A stretch of 64,000 nt of DNA from Sarcophilus harrisii (GCF_902635505.1 NC_045430.1:2234677-2298676), one strand, 5' to 3'; positions 46,200-56,790 are shown, counted from the first letter of the stretch. Translations and numbers: made by a program. Notes: generated by a model not told the origin, from the letters alone.

Positions 46200-46890
46200 A
46201 TAATAAAAGGGTGAAGATGAAAAGCATGAGACTAGAGAAAGGAATGAATCAAAAGTGTGAGACTTTTTATATCACTATTGAGTAGAGTTAAGACTTGGCT
46301 TTTGGCAGGAGGGTTCTAGAGGGTAGGTCCCTCCTTTTGCAGTCCATAGGACCCCATCTTGGAAATGGGTCAAAAAATTCACTCATCTGGAGAGGAAGGG
46401 CATCCATATTTGAGGGATTCACATGCCTGTACAGGGCCTATTTGGATACAATTTACTGCAGAAGGAAAAAGACTCCTGCTGGAAGAGCTGACTACAGGAG
46501 AGCAAGCAGGAAGAAAGCAAAGGAATCACTGGAATTTTGCCATCTTAAATGTCACATTTGGCATTTATCCCAAAATAAATTCTGTAAAGGAGATTTTAAA
46601 TATCAATGAAAAAGATTGACTTTGAAGAAAAGGAAAGAATAAGAATTAGTGATTCAAAAAAAAAAAAAAACAGAGGTAGGAATGGGAAGAGAAGGACCAA
46701 GAATTTATTAATAACTTATGCTATCCTTGACACTTTACCAAGGACTTAGCTCATTGGATTCAAAAAGGCAGTGGGAATTATTGGGTGGAAATTTTTCTTT
46801 TGATTAATTTGATTCCATTGACCAAATTGCTGTCTGGACCCAAATGTATCCTTGCCTAAATCTTGACACAAGGAAACACTGATTTTATTA
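46200..46890. other. Intergenic, no gene recognised
   Basis: A 104-codon and an 86-codon frame overlap at 46295-46619 (plus) with ordinary composition but no known domain. An A-run follows at 46657-46670. Confidence 0.4.
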
Positions 46891-46894
46891 TTTT

Positions 46895-47005
46895 TTTCTT
46901 TCCTTCCTTCCTTCTCCCTACCTTTCCATTTTCTTAAATTTCTTGTTCTTCCTTCTCCTTCTTTCTTTCTTCCCTCCCTCCTTCCTTCTTGTTTCTTTTT
47001 TCTTT
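46895..47005. repeat. (CTTC)n-type polypyrimidine tract
   Basis: It consists of TTCC/CTTC/TTTC repeats on the plus strand. The opposite-strand frame is Lys/Glu/Arg-rich low complexity. Confidence 0.85.
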
Positions 47006-47009
47006 TCAA

Positions 47010-47860
47010 ATCTTATAGTAAAAAATACTAAAAATGCAAGATAGAACATATGTAATCCATATTTGGTAACTTACTGTCTCAAGGAGAGGGGAAGTTAGAG
47101 ACTGAGAGAGTTTGGAATGCAATATTTCTTTAAAAAGCAAATGACAAAAATAATGTTCACATGTCATTGGGGAATGACATAAAATATTATTTAACAAAGA
47201 GATCATTTGTAACTATCAAGAGGCCAGGCAGGAAATGATGAGATCAAAAGCCACATTGCAGAGGGTTTTAGAATCAACTAAGAGGAAAAGAGGTGGAAGC
47301 ACTGATTAGATGGCTTCTATAACTTCAGCTAAAAAGAGGCAGTAATATTTAAAACTATAACTAAGGGGGGAATCATAACATCTAATATAGAGGATTTTTG
47401 TTTCTAGCTTGGGGGAGATGACTGTTTCTATAGGCAGCAGGGATAGAACCAGCACGGGAGAAATGGAAAATCTAATGAGGATGACAGAGGAGTAGTCTTC
47501 TGAATAAAGGAAGGAATGGAATTGAGAATCCACATAGGTAAGGAGAGGGCAGCAACTTCTTCATGAGTAAGGTGAGGAAACAGATGGGAGGGAGATATTT
47601 GAATGATGTGGGATAAGGAGAAGGAAAAAAGGGGGAATTTTCTTTGAATGACCTTGTTTAAGGAAAAAGTTTGAAAACCTTTTTCAGTTATTTAAGAGTT
47701 CATGAATATGGAAATAGAATATTTTTATGTAATGGTAAGACCAAGGATATGATAACTATTTTTCTCAATTCAAGTGGAATTGAGTAGTAGGTTACAGAAA
47801 AATGAAGATATTCAAGAGAGAATCAACATATTGAGAATCTCATAATATTAACACCAGGAG
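47010..47860. other. Intergenic, no gene recognised
   Basis: AT-rich, short frames only. Text resembles single-copy sequence or very old repeats. Confidence 0.4.
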
Positions 47861-47864
47861 AGGA

Positions 47865-48420
47865 TTAAGGGAAGATGGCAGAGAGGTGACAAAACTTTCA
47901 GCCCTCCAAATTTTCACCATAAAAAGGACAGAACATTGCCTCAAAGCAACATAATTTATACATGGAATAAATCAGTTGTCCTCCTAAGACAATTTGAGAA
48001 GACTCTAGGAAAGACCCAACCCCCGCAGGTGAAGGTTTATTCCTGAATGAAGTGCAAACACCTGCAAGCAAACTGAAGAATCAACCAACACCAAATCCTG
48101 GGGGCAGTTGGGTTGAGAAGCAGCCTCAGCCTTAGAACCTTTCATTTTGCAGTTAATGTGGGGATCTGGTGGTTGAGTCAAGAATATTGAAAGACCTTCC
48201 CTTTCTGAGGGATACCAATCACAGCCATGCTGAGCAGATGCATCCCAGGCTGTGGCTATAGGGAGAAACCAGCACACACCTGGTGAGTGCAGTGGCAAGG
48301 GGCAGGGACCCTGTTGAGTATGGGCACTTTCAGGAGATTAGAGTCCCTGGTTTCAGTGAAGACAGATGTTTGCAAACACTAGAGGAACTGAAGGCAGCAA
48401 GGTCATTTGTAGACTATGAA
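47865..48420 (+). mobile_element. LINE-1 5' UTR fragment
   Basis: GGGAAGATGGCAGAGAGGTGAC, CATAAAAAGGACAGAACATTGCCTC and later CAGGTGAAGG...CTGGTGAGTGCAG resemble the start of marsupial L1 (GGAAGATGGCGGAGAGG). The rest of the element does not follow. Confidence 0.55.
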
Positions 48421-48666
48421 TGTGAGGTGCACAAAAAGATGGGTGATAATGCATAAGCAAAGGAGAAAGAACCCAACCATAGCTAGAGATCAAGAGTCAT
48501 ACATAGAAGAAGGTGCAATAAATGCTATTAATGGAGAAAAAACAACGAAACTACTCCTTCAGAGTAGTTTCTATTTCTAAAGAATTTCTAAATTCTTAAA
48601 TATCTATAAAGAACAATGCTAGTTATCACAATTTACTCAGTGTGTTTATTAAGAAATGTTTGTTTT

Positions 48667-49166
48667 ACGAACTGATGCTGAGTGAAATGAGCAGGACCAG
48701 GAGATCATTATATACTTCAACAACAATACTATATGATGACCAGTTCTGATGGAACAGGCCATCCTCAGCAACGAGATCAACCAAATCATTTCTAATGGAG
48801 CAGTAATGAACTGAACTAGCTATGCCCAGAAAAAGAACTCTGGGAGATGACTAAAAACCATTACATTGAATTCCCAATCCCTATATTTATGCCCACCTGC
48901 ATTTTTGATTTCCTTCACAAGCTAATTGTACAATATTTCAGAGTCTGATTCTTTTTGTACAGCAAAACAACATTTTGGTCAGGTATACTTATTGTGTATC
49001 TAATTTATATTTTAATATATTTAACATCTACTGGTCATCCTGCCATCTAGGGAGGGGTGGGGGGTAAGAGGTGAAAAATTGGAACAAGAGGTATGGCAAT
49101 TGTTAATGCTGTAAAGTTACCCATGTATATATCCTGTAAATAAAAGGCTATTAAATAATTTAAAAA
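48667..49166 (+). mobile_element. 5'-truncated LINE-1 3' end with target-site duplication
   Basis: It is nearly the same as 6350-6840 (GAACTGATGCTGAGTGAAATG to GTAAATAAAAGGCTATTAAA). AAATGTTTGTTTT flanks it at 48654-48666 and 49167-49179. Confidence 0.92.
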
Positions 49167-49199
49167 AAATGTTTGTTTTGCCATAGAAAAGATTTTCCA

Positions 49200-50460
49200 C
49201 CCTCACTTTTTGTTGTTCCTTTTCGTTTTCTTTTCTGACTCATTTTTTCTCTCACCAGAAAGCCCTGCTCTCAGGCAGGGACTTCGAGACACAAGAGGAA
49301 GTGTCTCTTTAACACCCCACCCAGACCAAGGAGACACATGGCCGTTCTGGGGACCCCACCCTTCTGGGGGTCCCAAGCCAGCGCTCTCTTTGATCTGTGC
49401 TAGGGAGATAACCGGAGAAACTTAAGAGGAGCCATGTTTGAGCCCTTCTCCCACTCCCCTGTTAAATGCAATGGAGTCTCTAATGGTCAGACTCTAGCCA
49501 CGAGGAGAAAGGTCACTGAATTGGGGCCAGTTTAGAGAATGTCTCTGCCCACGGCTGCTACTCCCTGGACAATGCTGATCAGCTGAACAGTGAACAGTAT
49601 CATGCCTTATGTCACAGTATCTCAATGTGAGGGAGAGAGAATGGATAGTGGAAAGCAGGGTAGAAACCCCCAGCTGGAGGGGCAGACAGAGCCTATGAGT
49701 GGTAGCTGAGCCTGGAGATGATGCTGAGAAGCTCCAGGAGTGGCCTCTGGTTGGCATTTGAAGCCCTTCATCACAAGCTGATTCTGGCCAATACCAATAC
49801 TGCCCCGTTAAGCCATTGCATTACACTCAAGGGCACCCCGTTTCTGTAGCAATGTACATTGCCCTCCCATCCTAACAACTATCTGAACTCATTCTTCAGA
49901 TTTTTTATTCCCAACCCTCCTCTCCATATTGAAAACATTTTTCAACCCAAGACCCAATGACCACTCCTTTAATGCCATTCTCCTCAACCCTGTCTACCCC
50001 TTCCACTGTGTTTTCTCCAATACCTGTTGTACAGGGAACTAATTTCCACCTTAAACCTCTTCTCTTTTTTGCTCCTTCTCTCCCTCAACGTTTGCTACTC
50101 TTTTCCAGCCCTGACGCCTTTCACACACGTAGCCACTGGCTTGCTCACTAGTGCATGTGGGGTGAGAACACTCTTTGCTCTCTTCAGATTCTCCCTCTTC
50201 ACCACCACTCACAATTTAATCCTCGAACACTGATTCTCCAGCCCCAGTCCAGACTGGGGTAGTCTGCTGGCCTCCAGGACCCTCTTCCTTAATGAATTCA
50301 GCGAGGGGGCTCAGTCTTTCTGCCCACCCCAACTCTCATCCTGGTATTTTCATACTGATATTTCCTCAAATACCCCAAGACCCAAACTATTCTTCTACCT
50401 CCACTTAGTTCCACACTGAGATGGTCATATCCTTCACCTTGGCATCATACTTACAAATGT
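49200..50460. other. Intergenic, possible ancient LINE remnant
   Basis: 49960-50460 has a CT-rich text (CTACCCCTTCCACTG, CAGCCCTGACGCC) that looks like diverged repeat. I cannot assign it. No gene is seen. Confidence 0.35.
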
Positions 50461-50639
50461 TCTGCTTCACTTTGATAAACTTTGAAATTAACTTATTTTT
50501 ACTATTGATTTAACATATATCTTCTCCTTCTACAAAACCCCTCCCAATTCCCCAATGGAATCAATTAATTCATTTGAAACCAGTGTTTTTTAATATGGTG
50601 GCTAACATCTCATTTACATATAAAACAATCAAAAGAAAA

Positions 50640-50945
50640 ATACTGACTTCCTGATTTTAATGCTTAATAGTTCCTATGAAATATTTCATGATGGTGATGA
50701 TCAACTAAAAGATTTGATTCTTCTCAATGATCCATGTTCCAAAGCTATCCCAAGGCACTTTGGACTGAAAATTCCATCTATGTCCAGAAAAAGAACTATC
50801 AAAATTGAATATAAATCAACACATGCTATGGTTACTTCTTTTTTCTGTTTTTTTTTTTCCCTTCTCCTATGAGATTTTTTTCTTTTTATTCTAATTTATC
50901 TCTCCCAACATGAAGGAATATGTATTAAAAATAAACAAATAAGGA
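50640..50945 (+). mobile_element. LINE-1 3' UTR, older type
   Basis: TGATTCTTCTCAATGATCCATG, CCATCTATGTCCAGAAAAAGAACTATCAAAATTGAATATAAATC and a T-rich end match the older L1 3' UTR type also seen at 17990-18140. Confidence 0.65.
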
Positions 50946-50949
50946 AAAA

Positions 50950-51417
50950 AATGAAATATTTTATGTTTTGAATATATTTTAGTATCTTCCTGCAGAACAT
51001 TCAAACTTTTAAATCCAGAAGCTTAACTTGAATTCTAGACAAGTTAACTCTGACAAACAAAATCATTGAGGTAAATAAGGATTTAAGGATGAAAAGGTTA
51101 CATTTGAAATAAACACTTTTCCCAGAGCTACCACCTGGATATCTGAGCTCTATGACAACTTGAACCATTCAAGTTTGTCGTTTTCATCAAAATTCCAAGT
51201 TTTTGGAAGAGTTAGCAGAGGCATTTCTTCACTATGTAAAACAGGTATATCTTATTACTGATAGAAAATTTGGATGGTAATATACTATGTTTAGATTTGC
51301 AAGTACTCTTTGATCTATTTAAACAAAAATAGCTATGGAATGCCTCCTGTTCCAGTCCAAATCACATAAATGGCATATAACAAAATTTATACATTCAGCC
51401 AGTAATCAATCTAACAG
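50950..51417. other. Intergenic spacer
   Basis: AT-rich, no gene or recognised repeat. Confidence 0.4.
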
Positions 51418-51423
51418 GTAAGC

Positions 51424-51842
51424 TGTGGGGAGCCGGCACTAATCTACAGCCACATAAGGCCAACCTTGAATAGGTTGAATCTCCTAATCACATTATACCA
51501 AAGACTTCCTGAATAGGAATCTCCTAATCACATCCTAACTTTGAATAGGCAGATATCTAGGCATCCCCTAATGGCATCATAGAGCTTCCTGCCACCTGAA
51601 ACATCTGAGCAGCTCATCCTTGGGCGGGATACCAACCCTTTGTCTAGGACCCCCACCCTGTACTGTGTTTGAACAAACCCTGCCTTCTTTTCTACTGCTA
51701 TATATATATCTGTACTATTGCACCCATTAAAATGAGGCTTGATCAGATGGATTTGTCTTGCCTCCATTTTGCGCGTCCCCTCTCTCCTGCCCTTATCTCT
51801 TTTCTTCCAGGGTCCACACACTCTGCCGCGCGGGCCGAGGCA
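51424..51842 (+). mobile_element. Solo LTR (419 bp), ERVK-like, 6-bp target-site duplication
   Basis: The element starts TGTGGGGAGCCGGC and ends GGGCCGAGGCA. GTAAGC flanks it exactly on both sides (51418-51423, 51843-51848). Inside are TATATATATCTG (about 51700) and ATTAAAATGAGG, then U5 with GTCTTGCCTCCATTTTGCGCG. The TGTGGGGAGCC start and 6-bp duplication fit class II retroviruses. It keeps CpGs and clean ends, so it is fairly young. Confidence 0.93.
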
Positions 51843-51849
51843 GTAAGCA

Positions 51850-52455
51850 TCCCAATCCTTATCCTGATCTTCTACTTTACAACCAAAATGGAATTAATAT
51901 GGTACTTCACACATCTGAGTAAATTTCATTTTTGAGTAATCTTGCATTCATGATGACTAATAAGAATATATATATCAAGAATTTAACACCATACCAAAAT
52001 CTATAAAATCAAGAGTATTTGAAAAAAAGAGAATTAGAGAAACAGTAATAATGTGAACCAGATGATGCCCAATATTCAACTGATAGAACACTCTACTATT
52101 TATTCCAGGTTTCATATTCAAAGTATGAATAAACATGTGCAACCATGTTCCAAAGCACATCACCCAGAATTTCATCTAACATGCAAGGAAAAGCCAACTA
52201 ATGACTTCTTAATACTTTCCCACTTCTTGCCCCCTAAAATAAACCACATTTTGTACAGTCTGATATTATACAATTTATACCCAATTCACATTGCTTAATG
52301 ATGATTTTAGAAATTCCCAAATGAATTTCAAAATTTGGCATCAAAATGTAAATCTAATAAAACACCCAAGAAATTTCCAGCGGTAGAACTGTGTTAAAAA
52401 GAAGAATCATAAGATATTCAACATGGCAAGCACAAATGAAGTAACAAAAACAATG
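51850..52455. other. Intergenic spacer
   Basis: No gene or repeat is recognised. Confidence 0.4.
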
Positions 52456-52725
52456 AACCTTGTGGTGTTTTTCTTCTTTAAAATAATAAAATGGTTCTCT
52501 CTTAGAGTAGGTTTCTTGGGGAGGTTTTCTGGAGGCAGCCTTAGTTTCCTAGTTAAAAGTAATAATCACCCAAATGCAGCCAGATTAAAGTTCAGATCTT
52601 TTATTGCAAAATAGCCCGGTTAGTTTTCCTTTTTCTTTTTTAAATTTTTTTAAAAGGGTCTCTTTTATTGATAAATTGAAACCTAAAACATGATCACATT
52701 TAAAAAAAAACTTAATAGGTAACTT

Positions 52726-52960
52726 GAAATATTTTTGTAGCAACATTTTATATTATAATCCATGTTTTTGGAGACCAAGTGAGTGCATGGGGGAGGGGGG
52801 TTAATTGTGCTCCAGAAATGTTTGGGCTTGAGCTTGGGGGTTTGGGTTTTTGGTTTGGAGAGATAAAGTTTTTGTGCTTTGTTTCTTGCTATGTATCTTC
52901 TTAGTAAATACCTTTGTTTTTTGTTTTGTTTTTTTATTAAAATTTTTTTTTGTTTTCAAA
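52726..52960. mobile_element. Small insertion nested in the retrocopy's 3' UTR
   Basis: The phrase A(9)CTTAATAGGTAACTT at 52702-52725 recurs as A(13)CTTAATAAGTAACTT at about 52959-52985. Between them lies about 235 bp ending TTATTAAAATTTTTTTTTGTTTTC then As, as in the 3' end of a processed RNA. I read it as a retroinsert with its target-site duplication. The source RNA is unknown. Confidence 0.55.
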
Positions 52961-53227
52961 AAAAAAAAAACTTAATAAGTAACTTTGATCTCCCTTTCTC
53001 AGGTTTATTATGAATCGATTGTCCACTGTGGGCAGGCAATGGCAAAGTTTCATCCAAGAAGACATCTGCTGTTAATTTAAGTCTTTCCTATGGTGTAAGA
53101 AAACCTTTCCTCATTTGACATTTTAAAACCAACACTTCAAACAAAACCAATTTTTAAGCAAAACAATCCCTTGTATCGGCTTATTACAAATTTCTTTTAT
53201 AAATAACTTTCCCAGGCATGGAAAGAT

Positions 53228-53414
53228 TTGTATAACTTAATGCTAAGTGAAACAAGGAGAACCAATAAAACATTGTACACAGCAAAAAAAAAAAAAAAAA
53301 CTTTCCCCCTCCCCAAACTTTAGAAGCTTATTTAAAAAACAAAGAAATGAAGCTGGAGGAATTGTTGTATAACTAATGCTAAGTGAAACAAGGAGAACCA
53401 ATAAAACAGTGTAC

Positions 53415-53450
<36 letters not shown>

Positions 53451-53517
53451 ACTTTCCCCCTCCCCAAACTTTAGAAACTTTATTTAAAAAACAAAGAAAT
53501 GAAGCTGGAGGAATTAA
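53228..53517 (+). repeat. Two tandem copies (about 138 bp) with a short L1 end
   Basis: CTAAGTGAAACAAGGAGAACCAATAAAACA-TGTACACAGC plus an A-run and CTTTCCCCCTCCCCAAACTTTAGAA...GAAGCTGGAGGAATT occurs twice, starting near 53229 and 53366. The first part resembles an older L1 3' piece. The A-runs differ in length (about 18 and 29). Confidence 0.85.
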
Positions 53518-53664
53518 AAAGTACCCGTCACTTTACTCTCTTTAACAGACTGCTCAAAGTTTTAAGGACCGCTGCAGGGTTTGCTTAGTACAGTCACAAG
53601 CTCACCCTATCATCAGCTTTTTGTGGACATATGGATGAGGTTTTCCTAATCACTTATTCTCTCC

Positions 53665-54390
53665 TTAGTAATGTCTATATTCTGGCTTCAGTTCCCAGGT
53701 ATTTCTGTGGGTCCCCTTAACATTGTAAATGCCTATTTCTCTCAAGATTTCCTTCAGGTATGTCACAGGCTGTTTGGTGATATCCACTAAATCCTTAATA
53801 TTGTAATACTGATGTTTTTCAAAAGCTGAAAACAATATGTCCAAAACCTGTTGCTTATCAGCTCTAGCACGCTTTCCACCTTCTTTCTTTTTCTTCTCAT
53901 ATTCAATATTGTATTGATGATTAGCCACAGGTTTAAAATTTGTTGTAACAGCTTTGTCCAGCTGCTGTAATACTCTTACAGGTTTTGAAACTTCTTCTAT
54001 TTGTAACCTCTTCAATCTCATATAGTTTTCACTGGCAGCAGGTCTGCATTCAGCACGTTGTACCACTATTCCTTCCAATGAAAGTTTATCTGAGGGGCTC
54101 TCTGTAAAGACGGTCAATGTCTGTCCTCCCACACTTTGCAAGAGAAACGAATGTTCTCTGGGAGCACTAACAGAAGCAGGTTTTCCACCAATATCATGGA
54201 TATTTGCAAGTTCCTCATTCAAGGTAAAAGATACCTCAGTGCTTCCTTGATTCTTTGCAATCCTCAGCTTACCTACTTCTACTCCTGAAGCTTTGGCCCA
54301 TTGCTGAGACAAATACTTAGGAACCTTCACGAGCCACACTCCGGTGTTTTGTTTGGCGCTGGTCAAGTTGAGCTCCCCGCGCTGGGCCAT
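53665..54390 (-). CDS. GTF2F2: GTF2F2-like open reading frame (TFIIF beta subunit, RAP30), retrocopy
   Basis: The 241-codon frame reads MAQRGELNLTSAKQNTGVWL..., YLSQQWAKASG, HDIGGKPASVSAPREHSF, SLEGIVVQRAECRPAASENY, KKKKEGGKRARADKQQ and ends NTWELKPEYRHY. Human GTF2F2 (249 aa, from memory) matches almost throughout. The N-terminal dimerisation domain (about 1-119) and C-terminal winged helix (about 170-241) are both present. It lacks one residue near WAKASG-VEVGK, and a CAA to TAA change removes the last eight or so residues (QEEEKSDNE-like tail). TFIIF beta helps RNA polymerase II reach promoters, with GTF2F1. No introns are present, so this is a retrocopy, not the parent gene. Long survival of the frame suggests youth or selection. 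Upstream overlapping short frames could reduce translation. Confidence 0.8.
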   Translation of the reverse strand: MAQRGELNLTSAKQNTGVWLVKVPKYLSQQWAKASGVEVGKLRIAKNQGSTEVSFTLNEELANIHDIGGKPASVSAPREHSFLLQSVGGQTLTVFTESPSDKLSLEGIVVQRAECRPAASENYMRLKRLQIEEVSKPVRVLQQLDKAVTTNFKPVANHQYNIEYEKKKKEGGKRARADKQQVLDILFSAFEKHQYYNIKDLVDITKQPVTYLKEILREIGIYNVKGTHRNTWELKPEYRHY

Positions 54391-54504
54391 GGCTCAACGC
54401 CGACGCCGTCACCGTCACCGGTGGAGTAGAAGGGAGCGCAGGTTCGGAGAAGGAGGTCCGGAGTGACGTCACAGGTGTCGCTCCAAAGCCTGGAAGCGAC
54501 TCCA
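54391..54504 (-). promoter_or_regulatory. Former 5' UTR/promoter-proximal part of GTF2F2 with CRE
   Basis: The 114 bp upstream of the ATG are CpG-rich and contain TGACGTCA (about 54460-54467), a palindromic CRE, followed by CTCCGGA, an ETS-like site. If these lay within the parent transcript, they were carried over with it. Confidence 0.5.
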
Positions 54505-54705
54505 GTTAGTTTTCTCCGTGGCCTATCTCTCTGCGGGCTTCCAAGAGCTCTTGCAGGTCCTTTGCCTCTGCTCTCTTCACCTTCCAGCCAGCACAAAGAT
54601 GGAATGAATCTCTCGTCTCCAAGAGAGGGCTTGTGGGCTTCCTCCCAGAGTGTTCCTCTCCCACCTCTGGGAATGTTCCCAAATAACTAACCTGAAGCTC
54701 TAAGA

Positions 54706-54720
54706 GCTTCAATATATATG
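54706..54720 (-). promoter_or_regulatory. LTR TATA box facing the GTF2F2 retrocopy
   Basis: CATATATATTGAAGC (minus strand) sits about 320 bp before the GTF2F2 ATG. It corresponds to CATATATAAAGAGG in the related LTR at 42843. Initiation about 25-30 bp downstream would give a leader of roughly 290 nt. Confidence 0.5.
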
Positions 54721-54816
54721 ATCTCCCAAAGGTTGACTCCTCCCGAGGGAGGGATTAACGGAGGTGTGAATTCAGATTATGTCATACTAAACCCAGAAGT
54801 GTGAACTCTAATGAGT

Positions 54817-55560
54817 ACTTAAATATTTATTGCTTCTATGAGCTCTCTAAAGGTGTCAACACAAGCATTATTGTCAATCAGTTCTACTAAGTACTTGTTT
54901 GTAACTGAAGAACCAATCACTGTACTTAAATATTGATTGCTTCTATGAGCTCTCTAAAGGTGTCAACACAAGCATTATTGTCAATCAGTTCTACCAAGTA
55001 CTTGTTTGTAACTGAAGAACCAATCACTGCACTTAAATATTTATTGCTTCTATGAGCTCTCTAAAGGGGTCAACACAAGCATTATTGTCAATCAGTTCTA
55101 CCAAGTACTTGTTTGTAACTGAAGAACCAATCACTGTACTTAAATATTGATTGCTTCTATGAGCTCTCTAAAGGTGTCAACACAAGCATTATTGTCAATC
55201 AGTTCTACCAAGTACTTGTTTGTAACTGAAGAACCAATCACTGCACTTAAATATTTATTGCTTCATGAGCCTCTAAAGGTGTCAACACAAGCATTATTGT
55301 CAATCAGTTCTACCAAGTACTTGTTTGTAACTGAAGAACCAATCACTGCACTTAAATATTTATTGCTTCTATGAGCTCTCTAAAGGTGTCAACACAAGCA
55401 TTATTGTCAATCAGTTCTACCAAGTACTTGTTTGTAACTGAAGAACCAATCACTGTACTTAAATATTTATTGCTTCTATGAGCTCTCTAAAGGTGTCAAC
55501 ACAAGCATTATTGTCAATCAGTTCTACCAAGTACTTGTTTGTAACTGAAGAACCAATCGC
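54817..55560 (-). repeat. Seven 107-bp tandem repeats in the LTR U3
   Basis: The block ACTTAAATATTTATTGCTTC...GAACCAATCACTG starts at 54817, 54924, 55031, 55138, 55245, 55350 and 55457, so the period is 107 (once 105). Copies 2 and 4 share TATTGATT, while 3 and 5 share GCACTTAAATATTTATT, so pairs of about 214 bp were duplicated. Copies are nearly identical, pointing to recent expansion. Confidence 0.95.
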
Positions 55561-56295
55561 TACTGAATGGGTTATCTATATACAATTAGAACACCAACCC
55601 TTCAGATCAAAAAGCAAAATTTATACAAAACTAGAAAAATAAAAATGAGAAAAGGATATAGAATGCAACTTAAAATTCCAAATGGATCTATTTTAGCAAA
55701 TCATTGATGCAGAAAATGGGAAATAGATGGAAAACATCTACACTAAGTATAATTATGTCATATAAAAGTTTAATCAATGTAAATCATTGCCATAAAGAAA
55801 GCTAAAATGGCCTAAAATTTGCTTTGGTCAATAAATACCTGACTCACTTGAATCCATGTAGCCACTTTAAAACACTTATTAGATATTGGCCGATTTTGAG
55901 TAATTTGAACTCAGAAGATAGCAAGAAGCAAAAGATAAATAAAACAAAACTAGAAGAAATGTTTGGGACAGAGAAACCCAACGGAATAAAGTCATTCGAA
56001 AAGTATTTTAGGATAAAATTAGGAGGGCAACAGGTCAAAGATCGAAATCTCCATAATTATCTGTATAAGCAACTCTTTTCACAATAAATAGTCAACCATA
56101 TTTGGATTCTAACATCACAGTTCTATATGTACTTATAGAGGAGGTATGAATGTTACTGAAAAATAGATAGCTTAGAGCAAAGGTATAAGATGAAGTACAT
56201 GCTGAAGATGACACATTTTGAGGATATTTTTAAGAAAAATTTGTAAGGTGTCTGGAGAAGGTAGTAAAAAAAAGGCACTAGGGGAAAACCTCTTA
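55561..56295. other. Intergenic, no gene recognised
   Basis: AT-rich with an 87-codon frame at 55824-56087 (plus) without a domain. Confidence 0.4.
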
Positions 56296-56299
56296 GGTC

Positions 56300-56790
56300 T
56301 TATCATTACTCCTCCCTACTCCCCCCCCCCCCTTCAAAAAAAGTGAAGAGAGGAAGGACACTAATACCCACCAATCAATCTACCTACTTTCCTATCTATA
56401 TAAGTACAAGAGCATCTATGATAAAGTTATTAGAAGGGAACAAAGGAAGATTTTATGCAAGTGAGATTTCACAATGAGCCACATCTTTACTATTTTACAA
56501 TGAAGAGAAAAACAAATACAAGATCCTACTATGCTTGTTTATTAACTATAAAAACAACCAACCATTTGATTCCATAGATATTTCAAAATGATTTTTAAAG
56601 TGTCCTTCAACAAGGGATATCCATGTATCCATCTTGTTCAATGACCTTCTAATTACTAATATCATGCAAGATCTAAAACAGTGAGAAAACTGCTCTCCCA
56701 ACATATTTGCTATGGTCATAAAAGAGATGTAGGATAAATGAAATGCCTGCTGCCTACAGGAAGCTCTGGGATACTGCTGAGCCTTCTGGA
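56300..56790 (+). mobile_element. BovB/RTE-type reverse transcriptase remnant
   Basis: Translation in shifting frames gives THQSIYLLSYLYKYKSIYDK (compare NYRPICLLxxxYKxF in RTE/BovB), then REKQ and YKIPL-CL-IDYKN...FDSID (compare YKIPLCLVFVDYEKAFDSIE). Stops are frequent. A C-run lies at 56323-56333 before it. Confidence 0.5.

Larger units (their letters stand above)
52629..54504 (-). mobile_element. GTF2F2: Processed GTF2F2 retrocopy insertion
   Basis: The insertion is bounded by GTTAGTTTTC at 52619-52628 and at 54505-54514. At its 3' side (minus) it ends in an A-rich tail, with AATAAA just before it (about 52671-52666). It has no introns, a 5' UTR of about 110 bp, the full reading frame and a long 3' UTR. 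These are the hallmarks of L1-driven retroposition. The target was an LTR, and the copy points the same way as that LTR. Later insertions lie in its 3' UTR. Confidence 0.85.
52461..55560 (-). mobile_element. Antisense LTR, split by the GTF2F2 retrocopy
   Basis: Two parts belong to one LTR. The left part (52461-52628) is U5/R: GGTTTCTTGGGGAGG, TTCTGGAGGCAGCC and the poly(A) signal AATAAA near 52612-52607 (minus). The right part (54505 on) is R/U3: GGCCTATCTCTCTGCGGGCTTCCAAGAGCTCTTGC and AGCCAGCACAAAG. Both match the reverse complement of the LTR at 42543-43218 in order. A TATA-like CATATATATT lies at 54720-54711 (minus), and U3 continues into the 107-bp repeat array. The outer border near 55560 and its duplication were not settled. 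Confidence 0.75.

Noticed and set aside
46295-46619. Two overlapping frames of 104 and 86 codons with fairly ordinary composition
   Set aside because: No recognised domain, no splice context and no homologous copy in the window; support is not enough to call a gene.
46746-47009. Lys/Glu/Arg-rich 87-codon minus frame
   Set aside because: It is the reverse of a CTTC-type polypyrimidine tract.
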